Shown here: positions 1 to 12,000 of the stretch, piece by piece
How positions within the stretch are numbered: position 1 is the stretch's first letter
How the letters are laid out: each line of letters begins with the position of its first letter
Source: Enoplolaimus lenunculus
Lineage: Eukaryota; Nematoda; Enoplea; Enoplida; Thoracostomopsidae
DNA: 64,000 bases
Assembly: GCA_030248215.1 (NCBI GenBank)
Contig: JASANG010002134.1
Span: 1-64,000 of the forward strand
Direction of reading: 5' to 3'
The notes under the pieces: model-generated
Seen by the model: the letters and a program-made list of their open reading frames with translations, nothing else
What the model was told of the DNA's origin: nothing
Databases searched by the model: none
Translations under genes and position numbers: made by a program

Positions 1-2879
1 ATAACAGTCCATTTTGAGAAATGATGGCAGAGTGTTCGAGGGCACGGTGTAACTATTTGTTGCAAAAGACGGGCTCGAGGGAATAAAAATAATTGCCTGC
101 GTCCTAGTTTATGCTCTGAGCACTTGTGCAGTGCGAAAATCTTGTTCATTTTTTTAAATTTTTGGTTTTGAAAGTGCTTTATATGGCATCTGATTTATAG
201 TGCGAAAATAGTGAGCACAGTTGTAGAAACTGTCATGTGCGCCATTTAATTAAAACTTGATGTATAGTTTCAGAAATGGCTCTAGAGAATATAGCATTGA
301 ATTACAATTAAATAGTGCCGGTCCCATATACGGACCACAATTCGAATAGGAGCCAGCCACCCAAACCGTATGATTTCTCTGTACAGCCGTTTTTTGAAGT
401 CTTTTGATGAGACCGTTGGAAACTCTAACCTTCGTTATTGTGATTGGGATCCCCATTTCGTTGCATGGGATAACTCTGAGAATGTAGTTAATCTGTAAAT
501 CGTTTTGTCTTATCTATAAAACCTATATTCCTTCGCATCCTATGCCACCGTGACTATTCTTAAGTTAAACTCAAATCCTACTTACCCCGATGATCCGCTA
601 TAACACGAGTTCCACTAAGTTTGACACGAAAACCGCAAAATAAACGCACACTGTGACAACCAAAAATAAACCGTCAATTTCTACCAGCTATGAGTACTAG
701 AATGATTCCGGTCCTGGCTACCCCTGTTTGGGTCTCGACCTCATTTGCATTTCGCCGACACCATACATATCCTGACATTTTTTGTATCAGTAGATACGCA
801 AAAACATATATGGATATGGTAATACCGTAAGTATCTGTGAACATAGTAAACAATCCAAGCAGTTGGAGAGCGTGCAGCGCGTCCTTTTGATTTTTCACAT
901 TCTTGCAGCCATAAAATGCAAACTAGAAATCCACTGAAAAAAGGCATTTGTGCAACTGTAGACGCTTAGGCTTTTTTAGATGCAGAAAATTTTGCTTAAA
1001 AGAGTCAAAAAAATTTTTGCGAAAAAATATTGAGGGACCAACCTTACAAATTAACTAAAATTGTATTTGGCTTCTCGTTCGATTCACTCACGTGGTTTTT
1101 TCACCGTCATCAACTGCTTCTCCACACAGGTGCCCACCCCGTTTTTGGATTTGCTTCTGCGTCGTTGGCTGTGAATAGTATTAATTACCACATTGAGAAC
1201 CGCTTTTAGTAAAAGTGGAACACCAACGCAACTAGTCATTGTTTAGCAGAGAGAACAAGAAGATTTTGAAGACGGGCAAGAAAACTTAAGTATCATAGAA
1301 TATTGTTTCGTCGCTACAGGAAAATTTTCACGGCTCTAAAGGGGTGGCGGAAATGTTTGTTTAATACATCAGCGTTTTTTGGCACACACCTGATCACAAA
1401 AAATGTGTCAACGCTGAAGGTCGCATTTGCAATCGTCATAAATGCAAATTGTTCCGTTAAATTCAAAACCGCGACAGTCGGGTTATCTGAAACAAATTTT
1501 TCAATATTTCACTCTAGTTTCCTATTAGTACCCATCCTATAACTTAAAGGTCGACCTCATATAAAATATGAAATATTAATTCTGCTCCATGAGCTTATAA
1601 AGTCACCATACAATAAAATAAGGTTTGAATGTTTGGGCGTCTGCCTAACTATATTCCAATTACGGTAAATAACCTAAGGTTAATGCTCTTAAATTTTAAA
1701 AATTTCCGAGCGTCGACCTTGAAAATTTCCATATACTCTAATGGGTCATCCACGTAATACTGTCTACGCTACTGCAAAAAATTGTCCACACACCTGGTTT
1801 TAAGGGCGGGACAAAACGACAATGTCCTTAAGCTATAAGGACTTCACAGAAGGTGTAATTAGCTAGTGGGTTTTGGCAGCAACCGGAAAATATAGTGGTC
1901 TCGTAACAGTGTGTTAAAGCGACGTCGGGTCTTACTAAGACCCAGACATTTTTTGCAGTAGCGCGTGCAGTATAACGTGGATGTTCCATAACGTGGATAA
2001 CCCATAAATTTGCGATTCTCAAATTCCCTTTGACCTCTAAAGGTCAAATTTAGTAACGGGAAATTGCAAAGAAAACACTTTCATTTTCATTTTGAGCAAA
2101 ATTTCGAAACAAAATTAAAATTGCGATTTGGGTAATTGAAAATTGTTTAGTTGATAAAAGTGTTATAACTTAACTTATCAGACGACCCCTATCAAGAAGT
2201 TTTAAGGTAAAACAAAAATTTGTGTTCAATCTAATTTTTACATAAGATTTATAGTATTTACTTAAGAACTTATGCAAACATTAGATTAACGGTGTTGTGC
2301 ATAACGGTGTAGGTGAGCAAGTAAGTTTTGACCTCAACTGCGTAAGTTTTTACGTTGAGTATTAATATTGAAATTTTAGGTATAGACAATACTTATGGGT
2401 TTTACATATTAGGAACTACATGGTTAACCAAGTGGATGGATTGCAGGCCTTCAGTGAGCGCTTAGCTCTGGAGTTATTAGGTCTTGTATGCCCGTAGCCA
2501 GTTCAACCTGCTATGTACCAGTATTTTAGATAGCAATGACAAACCGCAGGCACGTAGCCAGCTCAATCTGCTATGTGCCACTATATTAGATAGCAATGAC
2601 AAATCTAGGTGTGTCCAAAAACAATGGTTTTCTAGTAACAGTAAACCTAATGGAGGCTTGTAGGCCAGTGCAGGCCAGTAGCCAGCTCAATTCACTATTT
2701 GCGAGTTCGAGGAATACGAAAGTTTTTCCCGCACAATGCACGCACCTTATTGCGGACGGTGCATATAGAACAATTGGGTTGTTTTAAAATTAGTGTTAAC
2801 ATAAGATTAAAACAAATTTTGTATGCAAATTTTTTAAATTTTTAAAATTGAATTTCAGTTTCTATTTCGAAATAACTAC
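1..2879. other. Intron or downstream sequence, no supported gene
   Basis: By position this is intron of the NRF-6-like gene. I see no acyltransferase exon on the minus strand and no other gene. Positions 2485-2600 hold two imperfect direct copies of a roughly 75-bp unit with the core GTAGCCAGCTCAA and CTGCTATGTGCCA, and a third divergent copy follows near 2670. Positions 674-740 contain a short repeat also present near 27660-27720 (GGTCCTGGCTAC and CTCATTTGCA). Confidence 0.5.
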
Positions 2880-3047
2880 CTGTAACAAACGTAGCGAAGA
2901 AATACGTATGCCCCAAAATGACCCATGCCATGCTGAGAAATCGGATGCCATGAATGAAATCGTACGATCCTTCGCGTCGCTGAAATGACATGATTTTTGC
3001 TGAATTTGAATAGATTGAAAACGCCATCACAAGCTGTTGGCCGAACG
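2880..3047 (-). CDS. NRF-6-like gene exon 5: start of acyltransferase-3 domain
   Basis: After a GTTTTTGCAG acceptor this exon reads AFSIYSNSAKIMS and then GIRFLSMAWVILGHTYFF, the first helix and signature histidine region of acyltransferase-3 proteins of the NRF-6 class. The GTAGTT donor leaves phase 1. No later exon (typically starting a conserved SVDTFF segment) could be found between 1 and 2879, so the next intron probably leaves the window. Confidence 0.88.
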
Positions 3048-6000
3048 CTGCAAAAACGAACTATACAATAATGGTTCAATCATTCAGTCATTGCAATGTA
3101 TTATTTGTTTAATTTGCAGATAGTTTCCGTTGCCACAATAAGTACTTTCTTTTATATTTTTGCTATTTTTTGTACTATATATAATAAATACACTTATTTA
3201 TTCACATATTTAAATATATATAATGGCCCGTGTATAGAACATGTCCCTCCCAACTTTTCGGCAATATCTCAATTTCCCCAAAACCTAATATCCCGGGTAA
3301 TATCCCAATTTCCCAAAATCTTAATATTCCGGGTAATATCCCAATTTCCCAAAATTAAAATTTCTCACAATCTCGAGCGAAAAGGCTGCGCTCAAAATCC
3401 CAATTTCCCGGTAATATCCGAAATTTCCAAAATCTCAGTTTCCTTGATAATATCTCAATTTCTCAAAATCTCATTTTCCAGGGTAATATCTGCGGATTTT
3501 GAAGGAATCTCTTCAGTACATAGTTCTGTATAATTACACTGTAGCGACCCGAATAACATTGTGTGGTATAATAAGAGGGGTCCCCGTTGTGAGTCTTAAT
3601 CAATACGAGTCCGTACCCCTAATAAGAGTCAAGTAAGCGGATAGAGTCGCTAAACCCTAATTAGAGTCCATAAATGTCAATTGACTCATTATAGCGCATA
3701 AATGATTCCAGGCCCAAATAAAGATGAGTTCGAAACTTTAAATATATGTCAGTAACGAAGGGCGGCGGAAGGCGGGTTAACAATAAATAACAGTCCGTAA
3801 CCGAATAACAGTGCGGGTACCCTCTGAAAAGGCCAAATAAATATCAGTCCCCCCTCTTATTCGGGTCACTACAGGACATAGATATAGTTTGCATACTGCA
3901 TAGTTTTAGTTTCAGCCAAACTTCTGCATAATTATTTCGCATTGAAATAATCTAAAGTTAAAACGCAATTGCACCTCCACAAACCAAAATTTGTCATTTC
4001 GTGTTTATTTCGTTTCATTTCGGATAGGAATAACTTCATGTAAGCATTGCGCGCTACTAAAGTTTTGTGATGTGTTGTCATTGAGCTCCAGTATATGAGT
4101 CCCTGGCCACATAGCGCAATCAAACTTACATGGTTTAGGTGGATCTGGTAATTTTCGGCGTTTTGGAACCTAGAAGATAAAATGTATAGTTCTAGAATAA
4201 ACGTTTCGGGCTTTGATAACATTTACGTTTTTTATCATATTCATCCAGTTTACGCTTTATCTCAAAAAATTCCCCGATATAAACTTTTTTGTATATTTTA
4301 GTTTCAACACCCACCCCCGAATCATTTCAAGCACAGTTTTTGAATATTCATTTAATTTTTTGCCACAGTTTGTATCTGCATCCTACGAACCTTACATTCA
4401 GTCTCAATGAGAAAACCTAAGCAGGCGCGTAGTTAAAGATTCTACATCTCTCAATCCATGAAACAAGAAACGTTTTGCGACTGTTTCAAAGATATTTCAT
4501 ACTAAAATTACGTGTAGCTTCTCGCTCGCTTCACCTGCCAAGTGCTATTCATATTTTAACACGGACAGTAAGGAATCAAATTTAAATTTGGGTCAAGCTT
4601 TCAGTTCACTTCGATCGCACATTCTTCAATCCTTAACCATAATAGTACTTTCGCTGTCGTGATTGTCTAAACCATACTGAATTGAATATCATGGGCACTC
4701 CCCTGATTACAAATTAAAAATCGAATTTTTCAAACACGCCTTCATCAATGAGAACGCTCATAGGTCAAAAGAAAGCCTTTGTACCATGAATGTCCACACA
4801 GAAATTAGCCAATCGAAACATTTATAATAAATTTAATGTTGTACCATTTTCCAACTTTCTTGAATAAACACCCAATCAATGAATGTCATCAGAAGCAAAA
4901 ACGACGTCCATATTATAAGAACAATTCTAAAATACACAATCAAGACACACCGAGGTAATGCGGTGAGAAGGGGTCTTTCCGGTTATCTCCCCTGGTCATG
5001 AGAATCTCAAATACGCAAAAATATTCAAAATCCAACCGTATATCGGCAAATACCAGCTGAAGTGAGATAAGCTAAACGGCGTGTGAAAAGTATATGCAAT
5101 GACGCCATATAACTTCTAATGCGTAACAGCGGTTGCGTCGAAATTTAGAGATTTGAGTAATTAAAATTTACGTTACTTGAAAATTGTTTTACGAACGGTT
5201 TGATAAAGCTTAATTCACGTAGTTGAAAATGGCAGCGCAAACACAATAAACATGTGAAGTTTGAAATCGCAAAGCATATCCTAACGGCTGAAATACCTTA
5301 ACTCTGCCGCTGCAGGATTTATACGAACTCAGGGGCTGGAAAGGTTGCGGTTAGGCTTAGGCATAGGCTTTGGTTTACGCTTAGGATTAGTTTTATGTTC
5401 AGACTTAAACCTTGGTTGAGTAGGCACGCCCTTATAGTTTAAACATGAACCGCTGAGCTGAAACGATGCTCAAAAAATATCTGTCATACGGTACGATTGG
5501 TACGGATTGTACACAATCTGTCTGCCCTATTACTGTTGTCCGTGGACACAATACAGTATCGCGACAACTATATCTGGACAAAAATATTAGCTAGCTACCA
5601 CGTCGTTATATAGTTGCTCTTTGTACAGAAATCGTTCGCATATAATATAGCTATAATTTGGCGTTTATGATTACCTATTTGTGGCAGCTATTCAAGACAT
5701 TCTGTTTCTATGACAGTGCATTCGTGCCTTTCACTCTGTTAGAAACACCACCACCACCGCCACCAGTGTTTTACGCAAGTGTTTGTGTTTAAACCATGTA
5801 GTCTCCATAAAATAAGAAGATATGCTATACATTTTTGTGCTTATGGCGCCCCAATGTCAGTTATTTGCTTTATCGAAAGCAAAATTGTTTTGCAAAACAA
5901 AAAAAATTTATCATACACGTCTGTACAGATGTCACTGCACCCAGCGTCTCTAAATCTTAGCAGAATTCAGGATGTGAGCGCTGGGATCACATTTTTGATA

Positions 6001-9000
6001 AAATGCGTCAGCTTTCAGGCCGCACAAGAATTTTGCGATTAGATCTCGAGCGAGAGGACCCCGTACAAGCTCGTGTCGGCAGACAGAGCTTTGATTCGGA
6101 AGGTTCTGAGCTGAAAGAGGCAGCCCTTTAAATTTCGGTGCTCTGGATGGTTGTTGCATGTATGTGTGCACAGGTCTGAAAACCGACATGAGTTATACGG
6201 ATGCATGGGTCTTGTGGATTCTTTCCTGGCGAGCCATGAGTACCCTCAGACCTCAAATGACTAAGCATGGCGTGGTTCCACCTTGCCAGTATTAAATGTT
6301 TACAGTGTAATTTTGAAAAAGAGTTTATATATTATATATGTGTGTTTATTTTTGTTTTCTGTGCTTATATGGTGTTCTAAAGTTTTGAGTGTTATATAAA
6401 ATGAACGTTGCACTTCAGTCAAAATAGAACAGTGTGTTTTGGGAATGTTCTAAAAAGTTGCGGTGGTGTTTTCTTTTCGGTCTTTGAAAATATTGTATTA
6501 GTTGTTTGTTCAGCAGTTTGCTAAGCGGATTATTTTTATGGTATACAGCATGCCGGAAGCTAATAACTGCCCGCGGCAGCGGGCAGTTTGGTATCGTTTT
6601 TCAAATTTGAACGCATTCAACGGGGCAGCGTCAGAAACCCAAGGTGAGATGAAATTAACACGCGATCAACTTGATTACGTCGTTTGCGCGGCCGGGTAAT
6701 TTGATTCCTGAAATCCTGATGAGCCTCATTTGGATTTTCATTCTCAATTTCATAATGCTTTGTATCGATATATCGATGCCTCTCTAAAAATTCTGGAGCT
6801 GCAGTTTCCTGAGTTATTTGTTTAGAAAGCCCTGTTTGTAATAGCGAAACGATTTTTACTTGCAATAGGTAAAAATTACAAATGCCTCAACATACAAGAC
6901 CTAGACCCCCATCCCTTTAAACCAAAACGCAACAAGCATTACCCCATTCTAATCCGGAGATCAGTGGGTAGCAACCCAGCTGACGCCGAAAATCATGTAA
7001 GAAATGGAAGAATTACGTGTGCAGAATTCTAGAGGCGGAGTTAAAAATAGGAGGCTACTTTGTTATTTTGATTTAGGCTAACACGTGATAATGCTGTTTC
7101 TTTGATAGGTTTTGTTGAGGATTTTTATACTAATAAATGTTAACCTCATAGAGTGTCATACTTGTAAATCTATGAAATCCATCTATTGCAGATCCCTAAA
7201 GCCTAGGTGATGCACCCGCATAGTGGGGTATAAGCTTAGTTCCTCTACATATGTCTCCTCTTTATCTAATGCTAGTAAACTTTTTAGTTCTGTTCGACTT
7301 TCTTTCCCTAAGTTTCCTGTCATTCAGTCTCCCTGGGTTAACCCGCCTTTTTCTCATTTCCACAGTGTTTGTTCTAGTCACCCAGGGGCACCGGATCCGG
7401 TTAATTTCATTTTACTTAAGATTGCAAACTAATGTTTGCGAGCTGTAGATAAGTGGATTTGGATAATGGTAACGTGGTTTTAGACAAAATTGTAGCCTGG
7501 TTGAACAGAGGCGACAGAAATTCTGTTTTAGCTGTGATGTTTCCGGGATAAATATTGGTGAAAATGAAAACGCATAGAAAAGTTTTAGGTAATAAGTTGT
7601 CGAAGCACGATGTAGAATTAGCTTATTTGATCACGTCGCATCAGTGCTCGCGCCCCGGTTCGTCGCCGCACTATTTTATTTTACCCAAACATCGCTCAAC
7701 TAGGCGATATGAGTGTACTCTAGTGAAATCGTGGGCATGATTTTGCGAAACATCCGTACTGGTTCGGGAGTGTATTCCGGGGATACGTGGCTTACGAGGG
7801 CGCTTAGACCTGAGGTGCTTAGCTGGACACTCTCGTTTCAGTTAATTTCTTTGGGGCTCGGCGAAGCAATGGACCAACGGCTACACATGCGTACCGGTAT
7901 TGTGTGCGTCGGAAATTAATGCTTAATTTGAACAAATATGCCACTCCCTGTGTGTGTTGGTCTTTGGATGATCCTGCCACGTTCACGGGCCATTCGAATT
8001 TGTAAGTAGCCAGAATATTTTTTACCATAAGTCCAAAGTCGACGAGGGTAGGCGGCAAAATTTTAACTTTTAGGCTTATAACGTCAAAATCATAACATCT
8101 TGTTTCTTGCCGCGGACACTATAGTAACTAGCAAACTATCAACGGACACAGTGATGGATGCTCGGACATCACATGTACATCTAGTACCAATCGTAACGTA
8201 TGACCGACATCATAACAGTGGTTGACCCAGGGTTTTTTCTGTTTCGGACTGCATCTCTTGTGATTCCAAATGCTGCTACTTTCAGAAAACAGACTAAACA
8301 TTAACATGGTATACGATAACTCGTCGCCCAACAACTCGTCGACCGATAACATGTTGCAACATGTTCGCTCAGGTTTAGGCTTAGGCCGTTCATTACGATT
8401 AGAAGTATGACTACGTCTATTCATTAGCTCTAGGACACTGTTTGGGTGACAAGTTGTCGCGCGATAGATTGTCGTAAATTCCAAAATTAATTTGTTTTCT
8501 ATGCCTGCCAATTCCGCCAAAACAAAATACACAAACTCTTTTTACATCCACGAGATAATTTACGGTTGCTCTATTAGTATACTCTATGAACACCCTCTGT
8601 GAGCTTCTGATTAACAGTTTGTATTGTAACATTTTTAGCTCGCGAGGGCCAGAGAATAAGATCATTAACTGAATACAGATCCGTCCGCGTAATCACAAAA
8701 TAAAATTTAAATACTTTTAATCGACGGCGAATTGGCTTTGAGTCTGCTGTCCTATCATCGCCTGGCAAAGGCATATTTGTGTTTTATATTTTTATTGTAG
8801 TGCAAAAGTTTCACGACTGCAATTTTTGGGGTGGATTGAGGCATCGTCACTTTACTGAGCTCTTCATCCCCCAAACGCAAAATTTCGCAACTTAATTATC
8901 ATAAAAAATTTAGTTTTACAAAATTATATTAAAACATTTAATATCTTTGGTTTCTGGTTACTGGAAGCATTTAATTAATAAATTATTTTTGTAAAATTTT

Positions 9001-12000
9001 ATTTTTTTTAATTTTATGAAATTAAAGTTTTTCAATTTTATAAAATTACATTTTTAATATTTTCTTTTATTTTTTAATTATTTTTAAAAAATCTTTTTTA
9101 AACAAACGTACATCGTTGCCTTCGCTTTTTTGTCATCCCATATATGTTGATCTGGCATAGTTTGTGGTCCGTAAATCTTAATACTTTGCGATACTAAAAT
9201 AAAAAAGCAAAGCGGTTTTGATTTTCAGACCTCTACTTAGCCATAGTGGTACGCTATTCAATTGCAGGTTCGTATCTCTTTTGAAATGCATAACAGACCA
9301 TAAACGGCGCTTGATCAGGCCTGTAGCCAGCTCACCTTGGTAAGAGGAGTTAAAAATTTCCAGGGGGCAAACAAGAATTTTCGAAGGTTAAAATTTTAAG
9401 AGGGATTAAGTTCCCGTGGCCCCATTCTTGGCTATGGGCCGGTGTTTGATGGACATGTTTAATTATAATCTGCTCCGTGGCCCTGGCTAAAAGTGCACTC
9501 ACACGATCGAATGAGGCTTCCAAACGAAAATTGCCCGGAACAGCGATTAATAGGGTTTTAAGCTCCCTGAAGCGCCCTAAAATTATGGACCTTGTATCAA
9601 TGTGCAATTATTAAATCTGTCACACAAAAATATACACTCTACTTCACAAAATTTTACCTGCGAAAAACCGTAAAATAAAGTTTGGAGCGAGATGCGGTAT
9701 ATCGAATACATAACTGGTCTCCAGGAGATATACCACCCATGCTGGTATCTTTACAGCGCCGCGACTATGGTGTCCGCCAAGCCAAACTCAATGACTGTAA
9801 GGATACGTTTTTTATCACCTTACCAAAATGGAAAAATTTCAAATTGTTTTTTGACAACCAATGCTAAACCTTAGGCACAGTACATTTCCTGCACGGTGAA
9901 CTGGTTCTGGCGACGCACCCACAGGAGCCCACGACCTTGGGAATAATACAGTTTAGGGTGGTAAACGTGACATTGCAGTTTTGTAAACATTCAAAATAAC
10001 AACAAGCTTCATAGTTTCCTAAACAATATTTCTCGTTCGCTGTGGCGGATGACAAAATTCTGTCTTTGCTGTTTCATACTCTTCCAAAAACTGAAATCCC
10101 AGTTTACGTGTTTGTAAAAAGTGATGTACCGGTGTTAAATTGATCAACAATTAATTCGACATCAGATTGACTGCACGACGCTGGTAAACATCCACCAAAA
10201 ATAAAATTAAATGATTCAAAGCCAGGCAGCGGAATAAGTATTTTTTGAATCCCTTTGAAATACTGGCCGTTAAATCTGAAATTATGCAAAATTGCTATAG
10301 TTGTGACTGCCCATGTTACTTTCAGAGACGTCCAGGTTTCTGCCGGGTCTATAAAAGAGAACGTTTAGATTCTAGGTTACATTTTTTTGCTTACGCTTAG
10401 GCTTAGGAATACGGAGTTAATCTACTCTCACTTCCCTAAAAGTAATTTTGTCCGTTGTGACAATACTGAAAATTGGCTGTGTTATTCAGTACAATCTTTT
10501 CCATTCAAAAATCGTAAGAAAAATACAAAACGCTTTTCGTGTGCTGAAAAATGTGTTTATATTGGTGCTAAACGCAGCGTTTAAAACATAAATGAATGAT
10601 AAATTAGTGGTATATCCAGTTGCCAAGTAGGTATACTGCAAAAAATGGTTAGTCAAATTCACTCTCTCCGAAAGCGGCTCTACCGGACTACACAAACTGA
10701 GTCAAATTCGACTCCGCCAGAACCAAATTCGGCTCACTGAGTCGCACGTTTGACTCTGGAGGAGTTGAATTGGACTCAGATTGTGTAGTCCCGTAGAGCC
10801 TATTTCGGAGGGAGTCAACTTGACTCACCATTTTTTGCAGTAAATTACAAAACCAAGTATATCAATCTCCTGTGAATCTCGTACCGAAAGGAAAGCGTGA
10901 GAACAACCATTTTTCCCTCTGTCCACTAATTCGGAAAAGCCACTTCCGTTGTTTTTGTTCGTTAACTTTTTTAACTCCCTAACCCTGCTTTGTGCGGAGT
11001 TCACGTTGTAACTGGGGCTACCTGGAACAGATTTTGTCCCTCTTACAATAGCAGACATTTTGTCGGCACTTTGATCCGCTAAAAATTCCTAAAACTTTAA
11101 TCGTATGTCTTAAAGGTGGTAAAGTAGCCCGAATGCTCTGTAGAAACTTGTATATAATACTACAAATTGAAATTTAAAATCTTATTTGTACTCAGGAATG
11201 TGTTTAGGAAAATTTATCATTCCCATTTTGTCGTCACACCCGCTGTTTATTTCAATTTTTATACCGACGTCGAATCAACATGAACAAAACGTGTTCCGCA
11301 CTGTCCCAGTTTATAACGCGAATCCCGCATTATAGTGTTTTTACTACAGCGGCTAATAATCTGAATGAGTCTCCGAGTAAAAAAGCGTTTTGGAAGTGTC
11401 GGCGGCGCAAAAAGTGCTTAATTCTTAGACACGCGGTACTGAAGGGATAATGAAAACATTTTGGATTCTCCTAAGAACAACTTTTACTTAGCAGTTAATA
11501 CCGAGCGGTGCTTCCGGGAGTAGGATCCTTGCTTCGAACAAGACGGCACTCTTGCCATTGACCCAAATTGAATACCATTTTTGGGTTTGAGACATAAATT
11601 CCAGACGGAAACTTTCCAAACGAATCGAGAACTAAAATAATGTAAAATTCAAATGTCAGGAGTGAAATGTATTGTCGTATAGTCAAATCTGTGTATCATC
11701 TACACTGAAAAAATGGTGAGTCAAATTGACTCTCTCCGCAATAGGCTGTACGGGACTACACAAGCTGAGTCAAATTTGACTCCAACAGAATCAAATTCGA
11801 CTCACGTAGTCGCACGTTTGGCTCTGGCGTAGTCTAATTTGACTAAGTTTGCGCAGTCTCATACAGCCTATTTCAGAGGGAGTCAATTTGACTCACCATT
11901 TTTTGCAGTGTATCACCAAATCCTTCAATAAAAGCGACCTGTCCCAGCTGCTGTAGGCAACTAAAATGCAATAAACGCGCAGTCTTCTAATATGAGTCTA

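Noticed and set aside
674-898. Possible NRF-6 membrane exon on the minus strand (hydrophobic LLGLFTMFTDTYG segment)
   Set aside because: Part of it belongs to a repeat also found near 27.7 kb, and no conserved acyltransferase-3 motif or phase match was found.
3096-3533. 145-codon plus-strand frame
   Set aside because: The body is the 30-bp minisatellite (SQFPKILIF-type repeats), which is not a protein family signal.
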